Shown here piece by piece: positions 13,028 through 25,712 of a stretch of 64,000 bases of DNA. A program made the translations under genes and the position numbers. The notes under the pieces are model-generated. The model did not search any database. It saw only the letters and a program-made list of their open reading frames with translations, and had not been told where the DNA came from. Position 1 is the first letter of the stretch. Each line of letters starts with the position of its first letter. Source of the DNA: Populus alba (Eukaryota > Streptophyta > Magnoliopsida > Malpighiales > Salicaceae); assembly GCF_005239225.2 (NCBI RefSeq), contig NC_133290.1:9804204-9868203 (forward strand), written 5' to 3'.

Positions 13028-13640
13028 CTGTTTATTAATGTTCATGAAACTAGAGCGTTTGAAACTTCACAAACGGGAACAGTACAGAGCGATCAAGCAC
13101 TGTAACATTAGAATTAGAAGAGGTGCATAAATTTTCTTAGTCTTAGCATCTAGAGGTATTAATGGATATAATTGGTTGGATTTTGATATGTAATTAACTT
13201 CTAATAATTTACAAAATATAAATCTGAATTTTTTTTTTTTTATGGATATAACAAATATATACGGCTTGGGCATGTTAATTTTCTTATTCTTTTACAATTC
13301 TAAAAAAGTAAATATTGGGCAATTGTTGGAATTAGATAAGACTTCTAAAATAAACTATTATAATTTCCATATAAAAACTAAACAAAGTAAAAATCATAGT
13401 TAAATATTTTATTAAACAATAAAGGTTAATATGATACGAAGAAAGACTATGAAATGCTTTTACATTTGTGATTTGATTAAAAAAATAAAAGTTCAATATG
13501 AATTGAAGTGCATTTGTTTTTCTCATAGTCTCTTGGTTGTCAAACATAAAAAATTGAAATTGTAAAATGCATTGTTATTTTATCATATCAAACTCAAAAA
13601 AACAACTATAATTTTTGTGAAAGTGAAGAATAAAGAGAAG
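13028..13640. other. 3' UTR and AT-rich intergenic DNA
   Basis: The first ~150 bp after the stop are probably 3' UTR. The rest is AT-rich with short oligo-T runs, and I see no gene or bounded repeat. Confidence 0.5.
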
Positions 13641-14035
13641 GGAAAGAAATTAAGAGAATGAGAGGCGGCTTGTAAATATTAAGGCTAGAAAAGAAAAAAT
13701 AAAAAGAAAGAAGTAAAAATGTGATTCATACCAAGAACTTGGATTATTTACATTGAGTTATATGAGTTGGGTCAAGTTGAGTGGGTTTTAAAAATCACAA
13801 CTCATACCTAGCTCGTGATATTTATTTATTAGGTTTTTTAACTCACTATCATCTATAATATCTATATTATCTGATTTTGACGGATCTGATTAGGTTAAAT
13901 AATACAAATATTGAACTACTTTTTTTTTTAACACCCTTGTTAGGATCTCCCTCTCATAATGGAACACTTTATTTGTTTGCAGAAGAGTTGTTTGTAGGCC
14001 TTTTTTTTTTTTTTTTAACATTGTTTATCAACTAA
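13640..14035. repeat. Dispersed repeat, copy A
   Basis: Begins gaggcggcttgtaaatatta and ends taacattgtttatcaacta. The same ~390 bp reappears at about 15973-16350 with scattered mismatches and differing oligo-T lengths. The shared segments include gggttttaaaaatcacaact and ggatctccctctcataatgg. It does not code and no terminal repeats are evident. Confidence 0.85.
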
Positions 14036-14059
14036 CAAACTAAAAGGATTTGGGTTTTA

Positions 14060-15720
14060 TGGTAAGAGTTTACATTGATATAAATAGTGAAGCTTCTCAT
14101 TTTCTAATTAGATGTAATAGGCTTGAAATTATGGTAAACATACCAAATTAAAAGACATAAATATATGACTAACCCCATTTCACGTCAATTTTTATTTTGG
14201 TTTCTAAGTTTATTTTGTTTATTTTTCAGTTTCTAATGCAGAGAAAACATAAAGAAACTCACTTGAAAATAGCAAGAAGAGAAAAAGTTCTTGATTTTCA
14301 TTATTTCGACAACTAAAATAGTCAAAGTAAGTATCAAGGGGTTTAATTTAATAATGGTTGTTTTTAAGCTTTCTTGTTGCCTAAAACATAGATCAGACTT
14401 GAGAGGAATTTTTTCCTGATTTGATTGTGTTTTTAAACTGATTTAGGGGTGTTATGAGTTGAGAAATTAGGTTTTTGTGATTTCTATGGTGTTTTTGTTT
14501 TGATGGAAATGAGTTTAAAAATTAAATTTATGACAAAAAACCCATTCTTCATGAATTTCCAACCATCATAACAGTGGCTGAAATCTTGGCAGCTGCATAG
14601 TAGGTGACATATTACATATCACCGCGGGAGAACTATTACTCACTTAACTAAAATAAATAAACAAAGAAGCTCTTAAGACCAAAATAAAAGGAAACCAAGG
14701 CCCAAACATGCTTGGATTTTTTAATTTAGGCTAGGTCCACATGTTGGACTTGACCTATTTTATTTTTTTAATTTTAATTTTAATTTTGTTAATTAATTAG
14801 AAATATTATAATTATATTAACTTGTTTAATTCTATTAATTTACTGAATTCTTAAAATAATTAAGAATCTATTTTAGTTATTATTTAAAATTTGATTTAGA
14901 ATTTAGAAATTGAATTCAAAATATCTTCTTTTTCAAATTTTATTCAATTCGAATCATAAGTTTGGTGGTATAATTTAGATTGATCAAGTCGAATGAAGTC
15001 ATCCTGATAATTGATTTTTTTTCTTACTTTGAATACATTGTATTTTGAGTTCATAATCAGATTTGTATTTATAAATAAAAAATATATTAGCAATGCCCAT
15101 ATATTTTTCTTTAAGTTTTTTTGTCAACCAATAATAAAATCCAATGTTTCTAAAAAGAAAATACGTTTTTAAGACCTTATTGGGTCTATTCATAATCAAG
15201 CTAACCTTATAAAGTCCGACCTAAGTTTATTGTTGCATTTAATCGCTATTGTTACCCAACCTGACCCACCCTCATCTTTATTCCTTTGCTTAACTTATAA
15301 ACCCAAAAACCATAATTATAAAACTTGATTTAATGGTCGACCCAATAAAATGACTAGGTCATGGGTCAGGTGGGTTAACTACCAAGACACATATTAATAT
15401 GGTTGTTGTGACATAAAGTTTAGCTACTATAAAAGATCACATTAACATATATACTAGCATAATTAATAAGAAAATATCACATTAACTTTTATGCTAGCAT
15501 AATTAATTTGCATCAACAGATTAGATGGTGCACTTGTTTTTATATAAACAAACCTTTAACATAATTGTCTTAAAATAAAGAAAATATTAAAGAAAAGGAT
15601 AATAAAATAACAAGTTATTTTAGAGATAAATAATTTAACATAAAAAATATAAGGTGACAATATCCAAACTTCATTTTGCATTAGAATCCATAAAGCAACA
15701 TCCTCATTTGCATAAAGAAA
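14060..15720. other. AT-rich intergenic DNA
   Basis: Low-complexity AT-rich sequence without a convincing frame, RNA gene or bounded repeat. A few stretches such as aggcccaaacatgcttgg and gacctgacccaccc look like debris of short TIR elements. Confidence 0.4.
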
Positions 15721-15724
15721 ACAA

Positions 15725-16680
15725 AAGATTTTAGAACATGTTGAACACTTAACACTAGTAAAATTAAAAAAAAAAAATGGTAAAGTACAATACTTCATTG
15801 GAATGACAACACTTTTTTTTTAACACAACAATATCTTTACTATGGTTGAATGTGGGCATTATATTTTCTATGTCCATAGTAGCAAAATTTGAATTAAATG
15901 TTATTGCTCTTGTGTATCTTTATTATCACAATCATCTTCAATTTAATTTATATTTATCAAATCTACAATTGAAAGGCGGCTTGTAAATATAAAGGCTAGA
16001 AAAGGAAAAAAAAAATAAAAAGAAAGAAGTAAAAACATGATTCATACCACGAACTTTGATTACTTACATTAAGTTATATGAATTGGGTCAGGTTAAGTGG
16101 GTTTTAAAAATCACAACTCACACCTGGCTCGTGATATCTATTTATTAGATTTTAAGATCCACTATCATGTGTAATATCTATATTATCTGATTTTGACGGA
16201 TCTGATTAGGTTAAATAATACAAATATTACAAATGATTTTTTTTTAACACCCTTGTTAGGATCTCCCTCTCATAATGGAACACTTTATTTGTTTGCAGAA
16301 AAGTTGTTTGTAGACCTTTTTTTTTTTTTTTTTAACATTGTTTATCAACTATTAACTAACATGTTCTAAAACAAAAGATTTTAGAACATGTTGAACACTT
16401 AACACTAGTAAAATTAAAAAAAAAAAGATAAAAAAAATGGTAAAGTACAATACCTCATTGGAATGACAATACTTTTTTTTTTTTTTTAACACAACAACAT
16501 CTTTATTTTGGTTGAATGTAGGCATTAAATTTTCTATGTCCATAGAAGCAAAATTTGAACTAAATGCTAATGAGATTGAATCAACCTCATTAATGTCTAT
16601 CAAAACATCATTATGCTCTTGTATATCTTTATTATCACAGTCATCTTCAATCTAATTTATATTTATCAAATCTACAATTG
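15725..16680. repeat. Tandem arrangement of repeat copies B, A' and B'
   Basis: A ~240-bp segment containing gaacatgttgaacacttaac and aatggtaaagtacaatac occurs at about 15728-15965 and again at 16376-16670. Copy A' (15973-16350) sits between them. The spacing between the B copies is about 645 bp, consistent with a local tandem duplication of a B-A unit. Longer oligo-A/T tracts differ between copies. There is no intact frame. Confidence 0.8.
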
Positions 16681-16689
16681 AAACATAAT

Positions 16690-18000
16690 TAACCAATAAA
16701 CATTACATGTTAAAAAATAATTTATTTTCAAACAAACTAATAACTAAATGATCAAATCTTTTATTACTTTTATTTAAAGTATCTTGAATATTCATGGTTG
16801 ATAAATCACAGTGAAAGATTTCTACTTCTTCGATTGTTAAAGATGATAAATTATCTTTTAGTACTCAATTTTTAGTGTCAGAAAATACTTTAAAATCAAT
16901 TGGATCATAATTGTGTCATTTCTAACAATTCCTACAAAATCAAAGTGAAGGTATACAATATAAGTATAAATTATGCTACTTAATAATATAAAATAACTTT
17001 TGAAGAACTAGAGAAAATAAAATATTTTTGTTTCAATCTCAAATTATAATAGATGTAAACTGTTAGGTCATTAAATCACAATTTATGATATGCTGAGAAT
17101 AAACAAAGTTAATAGCATTAAATGATACATAAGCATCAATTATTCATTTTGCTATAACAATACCACACTGCAACTTTTTTGTTTTTCCAACAACTCCAGA
17201 GATAATTTTAAGTATCACGAGTTGCTCTTGGCATAATATACTTTAATATTGCATTTTCTCTTTGTTTTTTATAAATTGCTGTTTAACAAGCGCGTGTGAT
17301 TTTACTCTTGTAGAAATAATAACAAGTAAAATGTAGAATTATTGATGCCAATCCATCCAAATGAGCTAATTTGCGGTATAGTAATAAAAATTTAATAGGA
17401 AATAAAGACTTGCCATATCCAAGATTACCTTTAGAAAAGAACCTAGCTGCCTGAGAATATAGATTTTAACGTTCTCAAATACCAATAGTTTTTACCAAAG
17501 AGATAATGTTCAAACTAAATAGTTGACTGATAAAAAAGAGAGTGTAGAAGTAACAGCGAGAAGAAATAGGAGAGCCAGACTCAGAGCACTTGTAGAAATA
17601 ACACCAGTTGGAGTTGGAAGGAGCACCGATGAAATCTCTATTAAAAAACAAAGCAATTTAGCTTTTGACTGTTTAAGCAGCAAGATAGTTGCTAATAGAT
17701 CTCTTGACTGTTCAAAGAAAAAAATCAGGTCACAAACTTTGACTTTATTTTTGCTGTTATATACAGTGTTAAAAAATAATTAATATATACCTTCTGCTCA
17801 TTTCTTACTCTCTATACGCTGCCTGCCTTCTTCAATAACTAGAAAATTTTATATACAGTGCCAGCTGAAAAATGCAGAACTGATCTTTTCCTTCTGTTTC
17901 CCTATTTATGCTGATTCACTAAAAGTGTTTCTCACCTTATGATTGTACAGGTCCCTTTATGTATGGATGTGTGCCTGCAGTAAACAACTGAAGTAAATGA
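16690..18000. other. AT-rich intergenic DNA upstream of the SerRS relic
   Basis: Nothing recognised except, at about 17950-18000, a badly decayed stretch that could be the exon preceding the first clear SerRS exon. The 86-codon open frame at 17523-17783 has no domain character and is not called. Confidence 0.4.
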
Positions 18001-18038
18001 CTTGGTTCTGGATTTGTGACCTACTTGATGCTCGACAG

Positions 18039-20684
18039 GTGACTGGTGAGGGAGATGACAAACATCTGATCGCTACAGCTGAACAACCACTACGTGCGTA
18101 TCATCAAGATGATTGGATTCATCCCTCACAGTTACCAGCAGGTTCAGTGGCGGAGCCAGAGTTTTTTTAATGAGGGGGCAAATTATTAACAAATACTAAA
18201 TTATATAGATATACATTAGAAATTAATTCAAAGCATATATACTAATTCATATCAAGTAAAATTAATTTAAAAATACTTTCAAAATGAAAGAACTTACATT
18301 ATAATTGTTCTCATGAATAGTATCTACATAATAATTAACACAACTATATAATAATTCACTGTTAAATAAAAATCAGTTGAGTTACACAATAATTCTAAAT
18401 CTTCCATATGAAATTCATAGCAAAATACATATCAATTCATCAAAATCAAAACCTATTTCAATTCATATCTATATACATATAATAAGTATGTTGATTGAAT
18501 TATACTTAATTATTTCTAGATATTTAATTGAGGAGCAATGCCTAGTGTATGTGTAAAAGAAACAATTCTTGAAAAACATGTTTTCTACTTGATATTTTAC
18601 TTACAAACAAGTCATATGAAAATATTAAATTTCAATAAACTACTCTGCCAATACAAGAAATGTCAAGAATAGTGGTTTTACATGAATATTAATCTATTCC
18701 TTTATAATAAGAAAAGAAATATTTAATTGATTAAATTAGTAAATTTAAACATTTATTTTGAACATATTTATATCAAAATCTATAAATTATCATAAACCCA
18801 AATATTTTTTATAACTAATTATAAAAGAATAAAATTAAAATTAAACAATGAAATAAATAAAAAAAATTTACATAAAATATAAAGCAAAAGACAAAAAAGA
18901 TTAATTGATTACCTATACTTGATGAGAAATTTACATACGAGAGAGGCAGAGAACAACTCATGAAAAAAACAAAACGGCAGAGCAACTCATGAAAAGAATA
19001 ACGTGGCAAAAGTAAAAAACAAAAAATAATTTTTGATAGCTAGGGATTCTATATTTTAAAACCGGTACCCTCAATTTAATAGGGAAACAAAAGGAAAAAG
19101 GAAAAAAATTATGCAATGAGCTATGTATATATATTATATTATATTATATTACAAGTCAACAATTATAAACAATTGACAGCTTTCCTTTTTCTACCCTGCA
19201 GTAAAACATTTCGTAAACTAATATATTAATATTAAAAAAAAAAAAAAAAAAAAAAGTTAAGGGGGCAATTGCCCCCTTTTGTCCCCACGTGGCTCCGCCA
19301 CTGAGCAGGTTACAATAACTGTCTCAGGACCAATATTTTTAATGGGAAAAATGACCATGCTTGTTGTCGTCTTAACTTATTTCTTGTTTTCCCAGATATG
19401 CTGGGTGCTCGTCTTGTTTCCGTAAAGAGGCTGGTGCACATGGTCGGTGATACTCTCGGCATCTTTAGGGTTCATCAGTTTGAGAAAGTAGATCAATTCT
19501 GCATTACCAGCCCAAATGGCAATGATTCTTGGGATATGCACGATGAAATGATCAAAAACTCCGAGGAGTTTTACCAGGAGGTATGATATCGCCCCTCATT
19601 TTGTTCTGGGAATATGTGAATTGCTCTCCAATACAAGCACAAGTGGTCTTCTCTTAACCTGCTAGATGGCACAAGTGATTTGGAACCTAAAGTTAACTAC
19701 AATGTCACTCCGTACCATCTCCTGGTCTCTCTAACATGCGCACGCAGACATGCACTTTGCTCACTCGCTTGAAAGAAGTGTTCTAATAGTCGCCTCCTTT
19801 TGAAACAGCTCAACATCCCCTACCAAGTTGTGGCAATAGTTTCTGGTGCTCTGAATGACGCAGCTGCAAAGAAGTATGACCTGGAAGGCCGGTTTCCTGC
19901 TTCCAATGCTTACAGGGAGCTGGTGTCGTGTTCAAATTGCACAGATTACCAGAAAAGAAGATTAGAAATTCGGTATGGGCAGAAAAAGGTAATGCCTTTT
20001 CTATTCATGCGTCTTTTTATTACAAGTACTGTCAATTTTACAGAACTTTTTTGAACTTTTCTCCCAGTTGCACTGCTCTATGATTTAGATTATTAAAAAA
20101 TGCCACAGAAGCTAGGTAGAACTTGTGAATTTTTTTTCTTAAAGACTGACCTGGGTTTAAGCTGGAAAAAAACTAAAATTAAAAAACTCAAATAGGAAAG
20201 ATTGTTGAAATTAGAGTTCTACTACTGTGTTAAAAAACTCCTACAACTTAAAATGAAAACGTATCCTATTGGAGTCCGAAATGCCTTGACTTGTAAGAGA
20301 AATGCTGTCGTTGCTTCCATACTAGGGAGAACAAGTGTCTTGTCTGATAAGATAACTGTTTGAGTTTCCAAAACTAAATTGCTTATGATAATCCGATTCC
20401 TCAACAGCTTCTAAGATTTTCACTGGTTACTTTATGTTTGATTGCAGAGCGATGAGCAGGTAAAGAAGCAATATTGTCACTCATTGAACTCTTCCCTTAC
20501 AGCAACGGAGAGGACCATTTGCTGCATCCTTGAGAACTACCAGAAGGGAGATGGTGTGGGGATTCCAGAGCCATTAAGAAAACATATGAGCGGCAAAGAG
20601 TTTCTACCTTTCCAAAATAACCCCTCCATTGAAGGCAAGGGGAAGAAACTCAAGGCCTCGTCTTTTTTTCCTCCCTCATTTTAA
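18039..20684 (+). pseudogene. SerRS: Seryl-tRNA synthetase relic, C-terminal half
   Basis: Four exons match the C-terminal half of cytosolic plant SerRS: 18039-18141 (VTGEGDDKHLIATAEQP...), 19396-19580, 19809-19988 ([20 protein letters not shown]...) and 20448-20684. All have GT-AG borders and the reading frame stays open throughout. The N-terminal coiled-coil arm and motif 1 are absent, so a functional enzyme cannot be made. Exon 1 ends GCAG where the family needs one more base, and exon 2 carries one extra G at about 19447 in the HGRDTLG segment. The two changes cancel, but the ~18 codons between them, including motif 2 (FRKEAG), are read in the wrong frame. Motif 3 is otherwise present as TERTICCILENYQ. 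The relic ends in KGKKLKASSFFPPSF, longer than the usual tail. A hAT element sits in the first intron. Confidence 0.9.
18145..19303. mobile_element. Complete non-autonomous hAT element (1159 bp)
   Basis: Both ends carry the terminal inverted repeat CAGTGGCGGAGCCA (18145-18158 and, reversed, 19290-19303), continuing imperfectly inward with a GGGGGCA motif on both sides. A perfect 8-bp target duplication AGCAGGTT flanks it at 18137-18144 and 19304-19311. Eight-bp duplications and CAG-type ends define the hAT superfamily. The interior is AT-rich with a ~20-bp A tract near 19236 and has no transposase frame, so it would need a helper. The insertion point is the splice donor of the SerRS relic. 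Confidence 0.95.
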
Positions 20685-20689
20685 ACACT

Positions 20690-21020
20690 CTGCAGACTTC
20701 ACACGTTGATTATTAAAATCTGGGAAACTTGATCTGACTTCTAATATTGAACCGGAAACAAGGCTTCTAGGATGATATGTATACCTGTAACAGTATAATA
20801 TTAATTTTAGTATTGTGTTAGTCTTTATCTCCCTGGCAATGAAAACGCACTTTTCATTTCCACAAGTTGAGAAAATGGTATTGGTGTTAGTTTGTGCTTT
20901 TGCTTATTTATGAGATGTTGATGATGATGAAGAAGAAGTAGGATCCACCAATTTTGATTTGACTTATCAAATATTGATCTGGAAGTCAGATCAATATATA
21001 ATTTCTGGCATGGATGAGAA
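20690..21020. other. Downstream of SerRS relic, nothing recognised
   Basis: Probably the former 3' UTR of the SerRS gene. No bounded element is visible. Confidence 0.4.
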
Positions 21021-21029
21021 AAAAAATTC

Positions 21030-21420
21030 AAAAAATAATTAAACTTAGAAAATTAGAAAAAAAATTAAAAAAATTTGAATTGTGAAAAAATCGATTAAAC
21101 TGATTAGAATTTTTTAAAAAACTGACCGGTTCGGTTTGCTTTTTAGTTTTATAGACCTGAAATTGAAAAAACAAAACCGAACTCAAACCGGAAAAAACCG
21201 AGTCAAACCGGAAAAAAACCAAGCTAAATTGAAACCAAACCTATTAAAAATTACAAAAATAACCCAAAAAACAATATAGTTTTTTGTTTTTAATATAAAA
21301 TAATTGAACCGAATCAATCAATTTGAACTGGTTTTTGTTCTATAATAACCAAATTAAAACCAGTCGGTTTGAACTGGTTTCGAGTTTTTTTTTAAGTTAA
21401 TTTTTTATATATATAAAAAT
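21030..21420. repeat. CCGGTT/CGAACC-rich interspersed repeat fragment
   Basis: The block alternates oligo-A with accgaactcaaaccgg, ggttcggtttgc and ccagtcggtttgaactgg. This is the composition of a short-TIR family also seen at 47620-47790 and 48340-48430. Here no terminal repeat or target duplication could be placed. Confidence 0.6.
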
Positions 21421-21989
21421 CAAACTACTAATTTATGGTTTTGTGTTCAGTTTTTAACTCTTTGGCATTGAATGCTTGTTGAGATGATGATAGTGGTGTT
21501 ATTAGCATATGCTTTTGCATATTTATGAGCAACGATATCATCTTATAAAATATTTATCCCATAATAGTTTCTCCTATAACTAATGTGTAGGACCCACAAT
21601 TTGGTTTCGCACCATAAATGGTTGACATTATATAATACAAAATAAATTTTTCGGGAAGAATAACTTTGTTGCTTATGCAAGTGTTCTCTCTCGAAGATGA
21701 AACATCACTTCTTACTGTTTATTCCCAACAAACGAACACCAAAAGGTAGCTTGTCTTTTCATCATATTCTATGTTGGATTAACATATTTTCATTTCATAC
21801 AAAGTTTCTGAAAATCATTGATTTAAACTTTGCTAACTATACTTGATACCTATTCTTTCATTAAAGAGCTTAAAACTCGTTGATGCTAAAAAAATGCCAT
21901 TCTCATCATGTATGAATGTTGTTACCCTCTCAAAATACCTCACTAGTTAGTTCTATATATCCAAATGTAATTTATACATGTTATTGTTT

Positions 21990-22905
21990 GCCTAAGCCTA
22001 TGTTTAAAAAGGCTAAAGATAAGGTAATAACCCAATATATCTAAGTTAGGCATAATGTCAAGTCCATATAACACGAGTCTGGTTTGCTTCCAAACTCAAC
22101 ATCTTTGAATTCAACTTCGTATTGAGATAATGGGCCTAGTGGTTTGTCAAACTCAATATCTCTTGGTTCAGTTATATGCTAAGTCTAAGTACATGTGAAT
22201 TTGGCGAGCTGTTGAACCCAACATCTTTAAATTCAGCTACATGCTAGGCCCAAGTACATATGGGTCTATCAAGTTGCTAGACACATCATTCCTGGGCTTG
22301 GCATCATTTCAAGTACAAGTGGGCATGGAATTAACAGTAATTATAGGCCTAATGTTGGGTCACAAGGCCTTGTTGATTTATTCTTATAACTTTTAACATA
22401 AAATGTTAAAAGTCAAGAATAATAATCTCTTTACATGTCTGGGTGTATAAAAATCTTCTAAGGATCTAGCATGTTTCCATCAACATTAATATTGTATAAG
22501 AAATATTTATTTCTTATTAATGTTATTAGGAAAAAATAACACTTCAACTTCTCTATATACTCGCTAAACCATCTAGGTAAATGGTTCGTGATTTCCATTC
22601 TCTAAGTTTTCATACTTTATTCTTAGATCATTTATAATATAAAACAAGAACAAACACTCTTGTTCTTAGAACTTAAAATTCATTATCTTATTTATTGCAA
22701 TATTTTATTAAAAGTCAAATGACTTTATCATTGAAAAGTCCCTAAACCCCATCAATATGGATTATGTTACAGGTGTTAAACCTTCTACCACTAACCATCA
22801 ACTTTATAAACTCTAGAGAAGGGAATATTAACTTGAACGCATGATTATCCATTGTCCAAACACTTAAAATCTCATTCCTAAGTATATTAGATTTTTGAAC
22901 ATCAT
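21990..22905 (+). repeat. Probable gypsy LTR (3' part), older element
   Basis: The right edge is set by a degenerate primer-binding-type sequence, attgacgccatctatagaga (from about 22906), which resembles the TGGCGCC-TCTGTGGGGA start of gypsy internal regions. Within the LTR, about 22085-22345, a ~60-70 bp unit containing aacatctttaaattcagcta and catgctaggcccaagtacat repeats three times with divergence. The left edge is not defined. Confidence 0.5.
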
Positions 22906-23498
22906 CAATTGACGCCATCTATAGAGAACTAATAAAACAAACCATCAAATGTTCTTTTTGAATTGGTTTTTGACATCCCTCATCGCTATCAATGGTATAC
23001 AATCAAGATACACCTGGGATGAGATATGTCTTTAATCTCCCTATAGTTGTTAACATGTCTAATCCATTAGAGTTTCAACAATTCATCAATCATGCGCAAC
23101 ACTTTACTCAAGCCATGTTGGTGTCCTAAGAGCAGCATTAGTCCTTACCACTTTAGCAAGTCCTAGAACATGATGTAGCTCTCTCAATCCCAAATTTTCT
23201 ACCATAAGTTGTCCCCTCTTCTAGGAGAAAATTGTATTATCTAGAGGAGGTTGGAAAAGATGACTTAAAGCGCTTTTAACCTTAGTGATCTCATAGTCAT
23301 TTTAGAGATTGTTCTCGTTGACGTGAAGCTCTCCTAGTAAATGATCACTTTAGACATGACCTCTCTGGCCACCACATGATAGAAGTTAGCTATAAATCCT
23401 ATCGTTCCGTGCTAGAATTTCCCAACTCCCTAGAGCTTATTATACAATAATCGGGGAGAAGTTTGGGTTATAGATACATCCATGATAAGGTCTATAAT
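22906..23498 (+). mobile_element. 5' internal fragment of the older gypsy element
   Basis: Starts at the PBS-like sequence and runs through leader or early gag-type sequence with many stops. It is cut off abruptly at 23498, where the LTR of a second element begins. The missing remainder was not found to the right of the inserted element. Confidence 0.5.
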
Positions 23499-25712
23499 TG
23501 TAACATCCTTAACTTTCAAGACACTTAATACTTTTGACAAGGAGAAAAATATGGATTTTTAAAAAAAATGTATTGAAAATTCCCATTAAGAATTTTTTAT
23601 CAAAATTTCAGTAGAGTTTCTCCAATATTTGAAACATCCTAAGTTATCAACATCATTCTATTTAATGCTACACATATATTTCCAACCTTTGATCCAATCA
23701 TTTGAATCGATCAACCATCACAACATCAATATCTCAAGCATAACTTCTTGTTATCATAATAAGGCGAGTTATATTCAATTATAATTTTTTTCAAGCATAA
23801 TCTCATAACAATAAGATAAGGTGATCTATACTATATTTAAATTATAGTAACCATAATTTCACAACAATAAAATAAAACTATTTAGAGAGTTTAAAAGAGC
23901 TAAATATCTAATATTATTTTCCAAAATAGTTAAGTGACAATGAATGATCATTCAAATTTCTTTTACATAATTTAGATTCAAATATTAAGGTTTACATATT
24001 TTATCTAAAATTCATTACAAATGTTATAATTTAATTTTGACCTATTTGTTTTTAATTTAATTTTCAGGGGATTAAAAGTTGAAATTAAAATATCAGGGGC
24101 TTGAATGCAAAATTTCAAAACTTCAAGGACCAAATTAAAAATTATCATTCCCAGACCAAGATGACACCGTTTCCACATGCATTGTTCTTCTTCTTCCTCC
24201 TTTGGAGCTGAAGGTCCGCTTACAAAGAAGGGAGGGAAAGTTGAAATGCCAACATCCCAGTCTTACCAAAACACAAAGATCAATTCCTATCTTCATGAAG
24301 ATTATAATCCCGGGGAGATTAGGACTGAATCTCATGCTCGAATCTGTGTAGAAGACTAACTTCCATGTCGTGATTATCAAACAAAGAGACAGGGGTTGGG
24401 GAGGAAGAAAGTCCCCTATAAATACCCTAGAAGAGCAACACCGCAAAGAAAGAGGAAAAAAGAACCAGCAAAGAAAAATAGAAAGGAGAGAACCAAAAAA
24501 CAAAAAGGAGCTCAAGAGGAACAAGGGACTTCAACTTCCCCTCACCTAGTTAATCCCATCAACCAAATAAAAACACAGAAAAGGAAGGGAAAAAAAACCT
24601 AGAACAGAGGAGGGAATAAAGGACATAAAGAAGGAGGAGGAGAAAAAAGGGAAGGAGATCCAAAATACAAAGTAGAAAACAGGGAGAGATTGAGTAGGGA
24701 GAGAATAAGGACTGTAGAATCTCCTTCAAAACTCCAGCAACCGAAAGCAAGCTCAAGCCAATATAGAACAACACAGGAAAAAAAACATAGACGAACAGAC
24801 AACACAGACACTGAAGAGAAAGGAAGAAAACCAGAGAATAGGACGAGCAACACAAGAATACCAAGCAAACACTGAGGGAGAAAAGGAGAACAAGAGAAGC
24901 AAAAAGAAACAAAGCAAAGAAAAGCAAGACTAAAGGAGAATAACGTAGCTTTGGCTAGTCCTTCATCCCGTCTTCATCTCCTGAACCAGGTAAGTCTCTT
25001 TTTTTCTCTTCCCACTTTGCAATATAATTCATTTGTTACTGTTGCCGTGAATTATAATTAGCACATCACTATACCGCATGCATCATACGTGCCTACTATC
25101 CAGTCGAGTCAAACTGGCTAGCAACCAGGCTGGGCTCGCTGGGTCTAGCCCAGTCCATACAGGATGAGCTAAACCTAGCCTTAAAAAAAGAAAAAGAAAA
25201 GCTGGGATTGGCCTAGGCTTGGGCCTTAGGCTCAACCGGCCCAATCCCTTTTATTTATTTATCTTTTTTTAATATATATGCTTTGTTTTAAGTTCATTTT
25301 ATTGGGTTATTCACTAGCGTTAGAGTTAGGAATACTATATTTTTTTTCACTATGTAATATTTACCAACGCCAAAGTTGAAAGTATATGTAGTCGAATATT
25401 CACTGGCACCAGAGTCGAGAATATTATAAGTAGACCATAAAAAATAAAACAAAACAAACACTTAGCAATTTAAGACAAAACCAACAACGTAGCTTACCTT
25501 AGGTAAGACGTTTAAGGGGTGATAATATCTTTCTTTTTGTGTAACTAGTCCCGTACCATAAAATCTTTGTTGACCAGTTAGGGTTCCTAGTAACCATAAT
25601 ACTAGGTGGTGACTTCTTAAATAAGACTTTTTCCTAAAGAACAAGATGCCAGATATTTGTTCTTTTTCCATTGAAAATTTTTAATCGGTCGCTGCGATGT
25701 TCGAATGTTACA
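23499..25712 (+). repeat. 2.2-kb LTR of a Tat/Ogre-like gypsy element
   Basis: The segment begins TGTAACATCC and ends AATGTTACA, the short inverted termini expected of an LTR. It is followed at once by a primer-binding-type sequence. Inside it lies a TATA box, CTATAAATA, near 24417. A purine-rich transcribed part follows, and then a strong donor-like caggtaagtctc near 24988. Its size of 2214 bp is long, as in Tat/Ogre lineages. Purine-rich open frames at 24135-24927 are composition artefacts. Confidence 0.7.

Noticed and set aside
17523..17783. 86-codon frame just upstream of the SerRS relic, considered as the missing SerRS N terminus
   Set aside because: It does not resemble the SerRS N-terminal arm and has no splice links to the first clear exon.
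24135..24927. Long open frames on both strands
   Set aside because: Extreme purine/pyrimidine bias in the transcribed part of an LTR keeps frames open. The peptides are Ser/Phe/Leu or Lys/Arg-rich with no domain.
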